From contig CAVYZX010000017.1 in NCBI GenBank assembly GCA_963773035.1, positions 248,001 through 312,000 on the forward strand: 64,000 nt of DNA, written 5' to 3'. Positions 15,949 to 25,321 of the stretch are shown here, in pieces. Made by a program: the position numbers and the translations under genes. The notes under the pieces were generated by a model that saw only the letters and a program-made list of their open reading frames with translations, was not told the origin of the DNA and ran no database searches. The number at the start of each line of letters is the position of its first letter. Position 1 is the stretch's first letter. Source of the stretch: CAVRXZ01 sp963773035 (lineage in GTDB: Bacteria; Acidobacteriota; Vicinamibacteria; Vicinamibacterales; CAVVIG01).

Positions 15949-18909
15949 TCAGAAGCGAACACCGAACGTCATTCGAAAAGTGCGCGGTGACGTGTAGGCG
16001 AGCCGACTGAGCGCGGTGCCAAAGTTCGAACCGTAGTTCCAGTTAGTCCCCTGAACGGGTGCGGTGGTGAGCGGATTGAACTTGGCGAATGAACCCGTGC
16101 CCGCGCTCAGAATGCTCTGGCCGATTCTCGAGAGGTACACAGAGCCACCGTTACCGAAGACGTCGGCACCACATCCACACAAGTCTGAATTGTTGAACAG
16201 GTTCAGTACTTGCGCCTGGATGAATAGCTCGAGCTTCCTCGTCGCCATGCCAATCCCATGGACGTAGCTCGCAGAGAAGTCGGTCCGAATCGATGGTGCG
16301 GTTCGGAACGCATCACGGGGTGTGTAGTAGTACAGCTCGGTGGCCGCTCCCTGCGGCGTGACATACCCGGGGTTCGTGACGAACTGCCGCGCGTCGACAG
16401 TACCCACGCCGCCGTACGGCACGCCACTGGCGAGATCCTGCAGCAAGCTGACAGTCAGATCTTCGATGCCTGGGACACCGTAGTTGACCCAAATGCTCGA
16501 CCGGTGGCGCTGGTCCGCGGCCAGGTCGCCTTCGGGCGCGTACCACGAGACCTGCCGATATTCGGGATACTGGAACGCGTCGGCAAACATCGGCCCGCTG
16601 TTGGTGTTCTCGCCGTCGAAGTTGCCCCACAAGCGAGAGAGCGTGTAGTTCCCGCCGATATCGGTACGCCGCCCGGCGTGATAGTTCGCCGAAAGCGTGA
16701 CGCCGCTGTAGCGTCGCTTGAGGTCGTTCGTATTCTCGACAATCGCCAGGTCGAGCTTGTTGCCGAGTGGATCTACTACGGTTCCAGTGCTCGTATCGAT
16801 ACGCATGGAATAGAAATCGCGGTAGTCCCGATACGAGAAGTCCGCTCGGACCACCGCCCGGTTGCCGATCTGGCGACTAACGCCGGCGGCATACGCAAGA
16901 ACGTTCGGTGAATCCAGCGAGTCGACGATCCTGGTCGAGACGCCAGGCAACGCAGATGCGGCCGGGGCCATCGATGTGCCGCCATTCGCGTTGAACCAGT
17001 TGAACACCTGCCGTATGGCGGCGTCTGACGTGGTGAGCGTGGCCGCGGTCGCGTCCGGGTTGATGGGAGGTCCGCCGTAAACCCAGACGAAGGCCGCGGG
17101 GTTGCCTGCCGCCGCCGTCGCATCCGCCAGCGTGCTGTTGATGGCCGCGACGTACTTACCGAAACTTCCAGTCACCGTCCAGCGTCCGTCGCCTCTCGGA
17201 TCCCACACGACGCCGACTCTTGGGCTGACCGCGCTGTCATCCGCGACCAGTTGTTCAGCGCTGTCTCGTCCCTCATTCTTGTCCCAGCGAACACCCAGCC
17301 CGAGCGTCACCCGATTGCTCCACTGCCAGTTGTCGTTGAAGAAAAGCGAGTGCGTTCGGAAGTGGGCTCCGAGACTGCCCTGGGTGATCGGCGTGTACAG
17401 CAGCTGGGTCGACACGCCTGGCAGCCATTGGGGGTAAATGACATCGTTTCGAATGATCGTCGTCGTGCCGACGATTCGATAGTCGCTTCCGGATTGGTGC
17501 GCGTTGTTGAATCGCTTGTCGTCGAAGGTCTCGTAGCCGACGACCATGTTGTGCGAGCCGGAGCCCTTCGTGGACTTGAAGTACGTGGCCTTCACGAATG
17601 TGTCGTCGTTGTCACGCTTTTCGGGTCCGCAGACGCCACAAAACGTGGGCGACCAGTAGCGCAGATTTCCTCGCGCACGATCCTGCAGCAAGGTTCCGTA
17701 GATGGGGTCGGTCGTAGGAGCGCCGGATCCGATGAAACTGTTTCGCCGCGAAGAGTATCGACCCTCGACGAACAGTCTTGGCGACAGGATGCCGCTGTAG
17801 CCGATGGTGAACAGATCCTGAGGCAGTTCGCGAGTCCGCAGGCTTGCCAGATCCATCACTGACCCGAAGGCATCGTTGACCTGCAGCTCGGTGACTTTGA
17901 TGAAGTTGCCCTGCAAACGGTGGCTCGAGTTGACCGAATACGTGGCTTTGACTTCGTACCGTTTCGTGTTGTCCTCGAACTCGTACGGAATGTTGAGCGG
18001 CGCCACGGTCTGGCGGGTTGCCGCCTGATTTTGAAAGCGACCGGCCGTAAAAAACCACAGCTGATCCTTCAGTGCTGGTCCGCCGAACACGTATTCGTAT
18101 TGAGGCACGACCTTGTCGGTCGTCGAGTCACCCGGAAACGGTGTCAGCGCCCGCCAACTGTCATTGTTCAGGGTATCGCGGAACGAGCCGCTGAACAGGT
18201 TGCCGCCTGACTTGGTGACCACGTTCACGACGCCACCGCTGAAGCGTCCGTACTCGGCCGAAACGCCGTCGGTCGCGACCGTGGTCTCTTGAATCGCATC
18301 TTCGATATACAGCGTGTTCGCTTGCCCGCGGACGTTCTCGTTCACCGTGACGCCGTTCACCATGTACAGTGATTCGAACGACATCGCTCCCGCGATCGAA
18401 TACGCGCCGCTCGGCCCCGACGGGTGAACGGCCGGCGCTCTCAAAACGATTGCGTTGATATCGCGAGTGGTCGGAAGTGTGGACACCAGGTCCTGCTTGA
18501 AGTTGGTTGCGACGAGTGCGGTCTGCGTCAGCACGTCTGCTGTGCGGGCGACGACGTCGATCGTCTCGGCCACAATCGCCGGACCCATGGTGATGTTGAT
18601 CGGCAGCCTTTGAGTGGGCGCGATGTTCACCATCCGGTGCTGCCGTTCGAAACCGCTCAACTCGAATGAGATCTCAAAGGTGCCTGGCGGCAGGTGCGGA
18701 ATAACGTAGTCGCCGTTTTCGGAGCTGATGGCGATGACCGCCCGTTGAAGGTTGCGCCCTTCGACCGTGACGGTGACGCCCGGCAGTGGAAGTCCCTGGG
18801 TGTCGACGATGTGACCAGTAACCGTTCCGCTGGTCGTCTGGCCGGCTGCAAGCCGTGCGATCAGCAACACTGCGAACGTGGCCCGCAGCGAACTGCCTAG
18901 CCCCCGCAT
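15949..18909 (-). CDS. TonB-dependent receptor, Oar-like, with carboxypeptidase-regulatory domain
   Basis: Outer-membrane protein of 986 residues. It has a signal peptide (about 1-23), then a CarboxypepD_reg-like beta-sandwich (GTVTGHIVDTQGLPLPGVTV and following, about 27-110), a plug-like domain (about 115-230) and a long beta-barrel ending in the C-terminal aromatic signature TFGVRF. Such receptors import large or scarce substrates, and they are greatly expanded in Acidobacteriota, where they are annotated as TonB-dependent or Oar-like. Cysteine pairs FCGVCG and LCGCG could form loop disulfides. The ATG is preceded by a strong GGGGAGGA at 18915-18922. No substrate-specific neighbour such as a SusD-like gene is present, so the ligand is unknown. 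Confidence 0.9.
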   Translation of the reverse strand: MRGLGSSLRATFAVLLIARLAAGQTTSGTVTGHIVDTQGLPLPGVTVTVEGRNLQRAVIAISSENGDYVIPHLPPGTFEISFELSGFERQHRMVNIAPTQRLPINITMGPAIVAETIDVVARTADVLTQTALVATNFKQDLVSTLPTTRDINAIVLRAPAVHPSGPSGAYSIAGAMSFESLYMVNGVTVNENVRGQANTLYIEDAIQETTVATDGVSAEYGRFSGGVVNVVTKSGGNLFSGSFRDTLNNDSWRALTPFPGDSTTDKVVPQYEYVFGGPALKDQLWFFTAGRFQNQAATRQTVAPLNIPYEFEDNTKRYEVKATYSVNSSHRLQGNFIKVTELQVNDAFGSVMDLASLRTRELPQDLFTIGYSGILSPRLFVEGRYSSRRNSFIGSGAPTTDPIYGTLLQDRARGNLRYWSPTFCGVCGPEKRDNDDTFVKATYFKSTKGSGSHNMVVGYETFDDKRFNNAHQSGSDYRIVGTTTIIRNDVIYPQWLPGVSTQLLYTPITQGSLGAHFRTHSLFFNDNWQWSNRVTLGLGVRWDKNEGRDSAEQLVADDSAVSPRVGVVWDPRGDGRWTVTGSFGKYVAAINSTLADATAAAGNPAAFVWVYGGPPINPDATAATLTTSDAAIRQVFNWFNANGGTSMAPAASALPGVSTRIVDSLDSPNVLAYAAGVSRQIGNRAVVRADFSYRDYRDFYSMRIDTSTGTVVDPLGNKLDLAIVENTNDLKRRYSGVTLSANYHAGRRTDIGGNYTLSRLWGNFDGENTNSGPMFADAFQYPEYRQVSWYAPEGDLAADQRHRSSIWVNYGVPGIEDLTVSLLQDLASGVPYGGVGTVDARQFVTNPGYVTPQGAATELYYYTPRDAFRTAPSIRTDFSASYVHGIGMATRKLELFIQAQVLNLFNNSDLCGCGADVFGNGGSVYLSRIGQSILSAGTGSFAKFNPLTTAPVQGTNWNYGSNFGTALSRLAYTSPRTFRMTFGVRF

Positions 18910-19114
18910 GGACGTCCTCCCCAGGCAATCAGAGTCTACTCATGTGTCGTTCCGCCCGTCTAAGGCAGAGCTGACACCTGGTTTTCGGTGTGGGAGAACC
19001 GACGCTGTATGGTTCTAAGTAACGACCCCCGGGGCGTCTAGCGCCCGCGATCCACAGAGCTTACAGGAGTTTTGAACGACTGGCGACGCTCGCGACTCGA
19101 ATCCAGGTTGTTTT

Positions 19115-19134
19115 CGACACCGCGAACGGTGTCG
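19115..19134. terminator. Perfect hairpin downstream of the HAD phosphatase gene
   Basis: CGACACCG (19115-19122) and CGGTGTCG (19127-19134) form an 8-base perfect stem with a CGAA tetraloop. It begins 22 bases past the stop of the minus-strand HAD gene and before the receptor gene. There is no T-run on the transcribed side, so termination is inferred from position and stability only. Confidence 0.45.
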
Positions 19135-19156
19135 TCGTGCCATCCGAGATATTGGA

Positions 19157-19840
19157 TTATTCCCGACTCACAATCCTTCTCAGATATGCGGCGTCAAGTT
19201 CGTCAAGACTCGCAATCACCGAGTCGGCCTGTTCCAGGTGGTCAGCTGGGTAAGTGTGAGTAACTGCAACCGTGTGAAGGCCTGCCGCGCGGGCTGATTC
19301 GAGGCCCCACTGAGAATCCTCGATTGCGACACATTCCGCAGGCTTCAACGACTGCCCCATCGCCCCTGCGACCAGTTCGACTGCACGCAGATAGGGATCC
19401 GGCGCCGGCTTGCTGACTGGCGAGTCCTCAGCGGCCACGACTGCGACGAAGTACTGTGACATTCCGGCTTGTTCGAGCACGCGGACAATCTCGGCCCGCA
19501 ACGCTCCAGACGCGATGGCTAAAGGCAATGATTGGGCGAGGCGCTGGACCGCCGCTTCCGCGCCGGGGAATAAGACCGACACGTGGCGTTCGAGGTCTTC
19601 GAGACGGCTTGCTTTGCGACGGACGAGTGCCGCGACTCGGTCGTCGCTCCAGTTCAACCGGCGATCGCCACTGACCGCGCGAAATACCCCGACATCGTCG
19701 TAACCCAAATAGCGATCGTAGTAGTCGTTCTTGGCGAGCTCGACCCCCTGTTGGTCGAGGACGTCTCGAAATGCCGCGAAATGCAAAGGCTCGCTATTGG
19801 CGATGACTCCGTCGAAATCGAAGACAACGGCGCGAATCAT
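19157..19840 (-). CDS. HAD-superfamily phosphatase, beta-phosphoglucomutase-like
   Basis: Cytosolic phosphatase of 227 residues. It has HAD motif I VVFDFDGVIANSEP (nucleophile D8, acid/base D10), motif II around IASGAL, motif III lysine in SKPAPDPYLRA and motif IV in AIEDSQWGLESARAAG. The alpha-helical cap between motifs I and II places it in the subfamily with beta-phosphoglucomutases and sugar phosphatases. The length is typical. The substrate cannot be read from the sequence. It lies downstream of the DUF1684 lipoprotein gene on the same strand with a 31-base gap and may share its transcript. Confidence 0.9.
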   Translation of the reverse strand: MIRAVVFDFDGVIANSEPLHFAAFRDVLDQQGVELAKNDYYDRYLGYDDVGVFRAVSGDRRLNWSDDRVAALVRRKASRLEDLERHVSVLFPGAEAAVQRLAQSLPLAIASGALRAEIVRVLEQAGMSQYFVAVVAAEDSPVSKPAPDPYLRAVELVAGAMGQSLKPAECVAIEDSQWGLESARAAGLHTVAVTHTYPADHLEQADSVIASLDELDAAYLRRIVSRE

Positions 19841-19871
19841 CGCAGCTGGGGAGCCAATGTTCTCGTCCGAT

Positions 19872-20555
19872 TTACTTCTGATCTTGAGGTTCTGAACTTG
19901 CCATCTTGAACCGCTCGCCAGCTCTGATCGGCGTCTTCAGCCGGTTCTCGGGCGGCGGGTACGGGCACTCGTAGGTTGGACTGTAGTAGCAGTAGGGAAA
20001 GTAGGCGCGATTGAAGTCGATTTCGTAGATGCCCGTGGCGTTGCGATTGAGATCCAGGTATCGACCTCCCGGGTACGTCTCGGTGCCGCTGGTCAGGTCT
20101 ATGAAGGGGACAAAGAGGTGGTTCAGGTCGGGCGCGCCGACTTCCACGAAAGCCGTCAGCTTGAGAGTCTGCGCCTTCAAGCCGAATTCCAGCGAGCCGA
20201 CCCGTCGCATTTGCCGAAGGCCACCGGTCGAAGTGGGCACCTGCAGCACGGTCGTGTCGTTGGTCGGGCTCAGAGCTGCAGCCGTCTTGTAATCCGGCTC
20301 GATAGGGAAGTACGCGAGCGGCAGAAGCTCGGCGCGCCGGTTTTCGGGGACTGGAGAATCGGAGCCAGACTTGAATGCCTCGTCCTTGCTCGCGCGCGCG
20401 GCGGCGATTTCCGCAACGTAGCTCTTGGGATCCTCCGGCGGCTTGTTGCCACAAGCGCAGACAAGCGTCATCGTGAAGACAGCAGCTGCGTGGCTTGCGC
20501 ATCTCCGCCTCACTTGATCCTTCACGTGCTTCCGCCGTCGTGGTTCAAAATACAT
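19872..20555 (-). CDS. DUF1684 lipoprotein
   Basis: Protein of 227 residues with a basic N-terminus, hydrophobic segment and VCAC lipobox-like site near residues 32-35. The C-terminal half has the DUF1684 pattern: TETYPGGRYLDL, then DFNRAYFPYCYYS, then CPYPPPENRL and PIRAGER. DUF1684 proteins are of unknown function; they are often secreted or lipid-anchored. The ATG start overlaps the end of the upstream acyl-CoA dehydrogenase gene by 11 bases, so translational coupling is likely, although a functional link to fatty-acid oxidation is not implied. Confidence 0.85.
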   Translation of the reverse strand: MYFEPRRRKHVKDQVRRRCASHAAAVFTMTLVCACGNKPPEDPKSYVAEIAAARASKDEAFKSGSDSPVPENRRAELLPLAYFPIEPDYKTAAALSPTNDTTVLQVPTSTGGLRQMRRVGSLEFGLKAQTLKLTAFVEVGAPDLNHLFVPFIDLTSGTETYPGGRYLDLNRNATGIYEIDFNRAYFPYCYYSPTYECPYPPPENRLKTPIRAGERFKMASSEPQDQK

Positions 20556-22320
20556 AGCCTGCCCGCGCGACTGCTTCTTCAGAGATCCGTCGACGGAGCG
20601 CGACGGTGTTGATTGGCGTCAGTTTCACCAGTCGCCGCAGGGCGGCCAGCATCGTTCGAAGTGTATCTCCCTCAACGGTTGCCGCGAGCGCCTGGCGCGC
20701 GGCTCCATCGATACGCATCGCGGCGTCGTTGACGAAGACGCGTGCGGCATCCGCTTGAAGTGCGGCCGATGGAACGCGCTGGGCTGCCGCCGCTTGTGCC
20801 CGGACGACCGAGCTTTCCGCACTGAAGACATCGATCAGGATATCCGCCGCGTGCATCAGCACTTCCTGCTGATCGTTCAGCTGCTGTCCAAAGGTCTCCA
20901 TCGCCAATCCGAGAACCATCAAGGCGGTCTTTTTGAGGGAGTCGATCGTCCGCCGTTCGTCGCTCAGCAATGAGTCGTCTGTCGCCTGCATCTGGGGCGG
21001 ACCGAGCAGTTCCTCGCGCAGTGCCTTCGCTGCAGGAATCAACGCTAAATCCCCTTTTACAGCCCGGCGAGCCAGCATTCCCGGTATCAACAACCGATTG
21101 ATCTCGTTTGTTCCTTCGAAGATGCGATTGACGCGCGCGTCTCGGAAATGGCGTTCGGCTGGATAGTCCCGCACGAACCCGTTGCCGCCATGAATCTGAA
21201 TGTTTTCGTCGAGAACGAAGTCGAGAGTCTCGCTTCCCGCGACCTTGGCGATCGATGCCTCGACTGCGAATTCTTCGACCGCGGCCAGCGCGGCAGCTCC
21301 TTGGGCCGGATCATGCGGCGTGCCTTCGATCCGTTGATCGATCAGTCCAGCAATGCGATAGAGCAGGCTTTCGAGCGCGTACGCGCGCACAATCATTTCG
21401 CCGATCTTGTGTCGGATCGCTCCGAAGTTGGCAATTGGCTGACCGAATTGTCGGCGTGCGGCTGCGTACCGGACGGCCTCGCCGATCGCGCCCTGGGCCC
21501 CGCCGCTGCAGGCGGCCCCTAACTTGAACCGGCCGAAGTTCAGAACGTTGAAGGCAACTTTGTGTCCCTTACCGATCTCGCCGAGCACGTTATCCGCGGG
21601 GACCCTGACGTCTTGAAAGACGATGGCCGTTGTCGACGATCCGTGAAGGCCCATCTTGTGCTCTTCCTTGCCGCTCGTGAGACCTCCGAATGCACGTTCG
21701 ACAATGAACGATGTGAAATGCTCTCCGTCGACCTTGGCAAAGACGATGAACAGGTCGGCGAATCCACCGTTGGTGATCCACATCTTCTCGCCGTTCAACA
21801 CGAAGCTGCCGTCGGCCTGTCGTGCCGCGCGCGTCTTTGCACCCAACGCGTCCGATCCCGACCCGGGCTCGCTCAGGGCATAGGCGCCGACGAGCTCTCC
21901 GGACAGCACCCTGGGCAGGTATTTCTGTTTCTGGGCTTCGGTGCCAAAGAGGAACAGCGGGAGCGCCGTAAGGTTCGCCTGACCACCATGGGTCGCGCCG
22001 AAAGACGCCGACCTGGAGAGTCGGTCACTGACGAGCAGCGACGACACTTTGTCGAGCCCGACGCCACCGTAGACTTCAGGGATGTCTGCACCCAGCAGTC
22101 CAAGATCGGCGCATCGCTTCAAGAGCTGCCTGTTAAGGGCCCAGTCGTGCTGCTCGAGCCGGTCCAGAACCGGCAACACCTCGTTTTCGACGAATTCCTC
22201 CGCAGTCCGGGCAATCAGGCGGTGCTCTTCTGTTCGGCGTTCCGGCGTGAAGATCGCCTGGCAGTCCGTCGGTTCGATGAGCCAGGCACCGCCGCGGGGA
22301 GTGGAGACGTCGGTGGTCAT
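20545..22320 (-). CDS. Acyl-CoA dehydrogenase with long C-terminal extension
   Basis: FAD-dependent acyl-CoA dehydrogenase of 591 residues, carrying out the first step of beta-oxidation. The N-terminal and middle domains are standard: DIPEVYGGVGLDKV, ALSEPGSGSDALGAKT, MWITNGGFADLF, and FQDVRVPADNVLG. The C-terminal domain has EGTNEINRLLIPGML. About 190 residues follow the usual ACAD core, as in the very-long-chain ACAD9/ACADVL group, which form membrane-associated dimers. I use the ATG preceded by GGTGACGAG; an ATG 24 bases upstream is possible. It begins the minus-strand run that ends with the HAD gene. Confidence 0.92.
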   Translation of the reverse strand: MTTDVSTPRGGAWLIEPTDCQAIFTPERRTEEHRLIARTAEEFVENEVLPVLDRLEQHDWALNRQLLKRCADLGLLGADIPEVYGGVGLDKVSSLLVSDRLSRSASFGATHGGQANLTALPLFLFGTEAQKQKYLPRVLSGELVGAYALSEPGSGSDALGAKTRAARQADGSFVLNGEKMWITNGGFADLFIVFAKVDGEHFTSFIVERAFGGLTSGKEEHKMGLHGSSTTAIVFQDVRVPADNVLGEIGKGHKVAFNVLNFGRFKLGAACSGGAQGAIGEAVRYAAARRQFGQPIANFGAIRHKIGEMIVRAYALESLLYRIAGLIDQRIEGTPHDPAQGAAALAAVEEFAVEASIAKVAGSETLDFVLDENIQIHGGNGFVRDYPAERHFRDARVNRIFEGTNEINRLLIPGMLARRAVKGDLALIPAAKALREELLGPPQMQATDDSLLSDERRTIDSLKKTALMVLGLAMETFGQQLNDQQEVLMHAADILIDVFSAESSVVRAQAAAAQRVPSAALQADAARVFVNDAAMRIDGAARQALAATVEGDTLRTMLAALRRLVKLTPINTVALRRRISEEAVARAGYVF

Positions 22321-22398
22321 CTCGTCACCAATTGTGACACGCATCGTCTGTGGGTCGCCAGGATCGGGGCGTGAACGTTCTCACCGAATGCGGCCCGT

Positions 22399-24069
22399 TT
22401 ACTGAGGCAATGGCGGGCGCGGCAACATTTGATCGCGCATCGCCGTGTTGTACAGGAGGGTCGCCATCACGACCGAGGCCTGACGCAAGTCTTCAGGGAT
22501 CAGCCGTTCGTACGTATCACTGTTCGTGTGGTGGGTGCGAGTGTCGTACTCGAGTGGGTCTTGAATGACGCCGGGAGTTGGAATGCCGGCGTCTGCAAAC
22601 GGACGGCAGTCGCCGGCACATCGTGGACGCATTGTCACGAGCGTCAAGCCGAGATCGCGTAATGGTGCGATCCACTGCTGGAAGATGGGAACGAGGGCGG
22701 CGTTGCCGGACACACCGATGCCGCGAATTCTTCCGGCCCCGAGGTCCACGTTGTACACCGCCGAGAGGCGAGCGTGGTCTGGCTTGGTCACGATCGGGCC
22801 CACCCGCTGTCGCATCGCTTCAGGAATTCGCAGTTGTTCCGGTGTGGAGGCAAACTGCACCTCGGCGATGTGACGCCTCAGATAGGCCAGCGAGCCGAGA
22901 ACGCCTTGCTCCTCTCCGGTCCAGAGGGCAATCCGAATCGTTCGCGCCGGCCGTATGCGAAGGGCATTGAGGATACGCATCGCCTCCATGGCGATGACCA
23001 CGCCTGCTCCATCGTCGGTGGCGCCTGTGCCAACTGCCCAGCTATCGAGGTGAGCGGTGATCATGACGACTTCATCTCTGCGACGTTGGTCGACGCCGGG
23101 AATGTCGGCCAACACGTTGAAGCCTTCCACGCGGTCGTCCGAGAATTCGACGTCGACGTTCATCTCCACCTTCACCGGCACACTCCGCTCCAGAAGCCTG
23201 CTCATCCTCAGGTACTCTTCGACGGCTAGCACGACCAGCGGCACGCGCATCGCGTGCGCCTTCTGGTACGCGTACATCCCGAGGATGTAGTTCCAGTCGG
23301 CGTACAGAGTCCCTCCGCTCGCTCCGCCTCGAGCATTGTTTCCACTCGGGACCATCACCGCACGAACACCTTCGTCCGCGAAGAAATTGCCGATCTTTTC
23401 CGCAAATTCCGCATTGGCGAAGGCGCTCTCCAACAGCTGACTGCTTTCGCGTGATGTGTCTGGCTCAGGCCGTGCCAAGGTGGCGAGTTGCGGTTCTTCG
23501 AGCCGTTCAAGCAGCGGTTTGTCGATGGGCGGCGCCGCAGGCATCGAGGCCGACCTCCCGAGCAGCACGATCTTGTTCCGCAGTGTGCCTCGAAGCGGCT
23601 GAAACCCGCTCTCGTCATTGAAGCCATGGACCGCAACGACGTCTCCGGTGATTGGCCCTGGGGTCGCAGGCGACCACGGCCCTGCTGCCGCGATGAAGTT
23701 CGCCGGGTACGGCTCCACAAGCCTGACCCACACGTTGCGCTGTCGCCAGCCCAGTCCAAACTCACCCCAGCTTTCCTTTCGAACGTTCGTACTACCGGCC
23801 AATTTTTCCATTGCCCACGACATTGCCTTGTCCAGATTCGGTGAGCCGGTGAGTCTCGGACCGATGCCGTCCATCAGCTCGGTCGCATAGTCCATGACAC
23901 TCGACCGACTATTCCCTTCATCACGGATGCGCCCGTACATCGTCAGATCGGGACCGTCGCCGGGGACCTGAGCGTGCATCACGGCGACAACCAGCAGGCC
24001 GAGGCAAACCACAATCGTGGTGCGCTTTCGAAGCCTGAGTCGCTTCGAGAGCGCTGGACCTGCCTTCAT
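22399..24069 (-). CDS. Secreted M28-family aminopeptidase
   Basis: Zinc aminopeptidase of 556 residues. An N-terminal signal sequence (basic residues, then VVCLGLLVVAVMHAQ) is followed by a protease-associated (PA) insert and a C-terminal M28 domain with the metal-site motifs AHLDSWAVGTGATDDGAG, WTGEEQGVLGS and HHTNSDTYERL. It should act in the periplasm or outside the cell on peptides. The start is the ATG at residue 33 of the open frame, because it gives a normal signal peptide and avoids running into the thiolase gene. It sits between two beta-oxidation genes on the same strand, which is unusual and may be chance. Confidence 0.9.
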   Translation of the reverse strand: MKAGPALSKRLRLRKRTTIVVCLGLLVVAVMHAQVPGDGPDLTMYGRIRDEGNSRSSVMDYATELMDGIGPRLTGSPNLDKAMSWAMEKLAGSTNVRKESWGEFGLGWRQRNVWVRLVEPYPANFIAAAGPWSPATPGPITGDVVAVHGFNDESGFQPLRGTLRNKIVLLGRSASMPAAPPIDKPLLERLEEPQLATLARPEPDTSRESSQLLESAFANAEFAEKIGNFFADEGVRAVMVPSGNNARGGASGGTLYADWNYILGMYAYQKAHAMRVPLVVLAVEEYLRMSRLLERSVPVKVEMNVDVEFSDDRVEGFNVLADIPGVDQRRRDEVVMITAHLDSWAVGTGATDDGAGVVIAMEAMRILNALRIRPARTIRIALWTGEEQGVLGSLAYLRRHIAEVQFASTPEQLRIPEAMRQRVGPIVTKPDHARLSAVYNVDLGAGRIRGIGVSGNAALVPIFQQWIAPLRDLGLTLVTMRPRCAGDCRPFADAGIPTPGVIQDPLEYDTRTHHTNSDTYERLIPEDLRQASVVMATLLYNTAMRDQMLPRPPLPQ

Positions 24070-24113
24070 GAGCTCACCCAAACAGCGAAAGGATGATGGA
24101 GTTCGTGTCCCAT

Positions 24114-25295
24114 TCACAACATGCGCTCGAAAATCCCAGCTGCCCCCATGCCGCCTCCGACGCACATCGTCACCAACCCGTATCGCACGTTCCGACGCTT
24201 CATTTCATATAGGAGTGTGGTCGTCAGCTTGGCGCCTGTGCACCCGAGGGGATGGCCGAGTGCAATCGCTCCTCCGTTGACGTTGAGTCGCTCCTCATCG
24301 ATCGGAAGCTCGCGGAGGCACGCGAGTACCTGTGCGGCGAATGCTTCGTTCAGCTCGATCAGATCGATCTGATCCAGCGTCAAACCAGCGATCTTGAGTG
24401 CTTTCCGGACCGCCGGCACGGGGCCGATCCCGAATCGTTCTGGTTCTACGCCGGCGGTGGCAAACGCGACGAAGCGCCCAAGAGGCGTCAAGCCTTGTTG
24501 GCGAGCACGTTCGGCGGTCGTCACAACGACCGCGGCCGCTCCGTCGCTCATCTGGGACGAATTACCCGCGGTGACCGTCCCTTGCACGTGAAAGGCCGGG
24601 CGAAGCTTTGCGAGGGCCGACTCCGACGTCTCACGCCGAGGCCCCTCGTCGATGGCGAACTGCTTCTCGGATGCTCGAGGTGTCCCGCCGTTCGGCGCTT
24701 CCAGAAGTCGCGCCGTGACCGGGACGATCTCGTCGGCGAATCGACCGGCGTCTATCGCGGCCACGGCACGCTGATGGCTACGCAGCGCGAAGGCGTCTTG
24801 TTCATCGCGGGAGATGCCGAATTCGCGAGCGTGGTTCTCGGCGACTAGTCCTGTCGTCAGGTACACGTCGGGGTACTGATCGACCAGAGTCGGATTCGGC
24901 GCGACTTTGTGGCCTCCCATGGGTACGAGGCTCATTGATTCGGTCCCGCCTGCGACGACGACCGACGAGGAGCCAGACATTACCCGCTCGGCTGCAAAAG
25001 CGATGGCTTGCAACCCGGATGCGCAGAATCTGTTGACCGTGACGGCGGATGCCGTGACGGGAATGCCGGCGCGTAGGCTGGCGATTCTCGCCACATTCAG
25101 TCCTTGCTCGGCTTCGGGCATCGCACACCCGAGAATCACATCGTCAATTTCATTCGGCTCAACGCCTGGAGCCCGCCGCAGCGCTTCACCAATCGCGATA
25201 GCGGCAAGATCGTCCGGGCGCGTGCTGCGAAGCGTGCCGTTCGGCGCCTTGCCGACCGGAGTACGAACGGCGGAGACGATAACGGCATCAGGCAT
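24114..25295 (-). CDS. Thiolase (acetyl-CoA C-acyltransferase)
   Basis: Thiolase of 393 residues catalysing thiolytic cleavage of 3-ketoacyl-CoA, or condensation of acetyl-CoA in the reverse direction. The nucleophile is C91 in NRFCASGLQ, the catalytic His is H348 in ALGHPLGCTG and the second Cys is C378 in MCVGGGMG. The conserved GGTESMS is also present. The sequence is full length. It lies in the same direction as the FadN-like multifunctional protein and the acyl-CoA dehydrogenase, so together they provide a full beta-oxidation set. Degradative rather than biosynthetic use is inferred from this context. Confidence 0.94.
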   Translation of the reverse strand: MPDAVIVSAVRTPVGKAPNGTLRSTRPDDLAAIAIGEALRRAPGVEPNEIDDVILGCAMPEAEQGLNVARIASLRAGIPVTASAVTVNRFCASGLQAIAFAAERVMSGSSSVVVAGGTESMSLVPMGGHKVAPNPTLVDQYPDVYLTTGLVAENHAREFGISRDEQDAFALRSHQRAVAAIDAGRFADEIVPVTARLLEAPNGGTPRASEKQFAIDEGPRRETSESALAKLRPAFHVQGTVTAGNSSQMSDGAAAVVVTTAERARQQGLTPLGRFVAFATAGVEPERFGIGPVPAVRKALKIAGLTLDQIDLIELNEAFAAQVLACLRELPIDEERLNVNGGAIALGHPLGCTGAKLTTTLLYEMKRRNVRYGLVTMCVGGGMGAAGIFERML

Positions 25296-25321
25296 AAGAC
25301 CCCCTCACTGTGAACTCCACT

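Noticed and set aside
19072..19263. 63-residue frame upstream of the HAD phosphatase
   Set aside because: Crosses the hairpin and the 3' end of the HAD gene, starts with TTG, and has no recognisable content.
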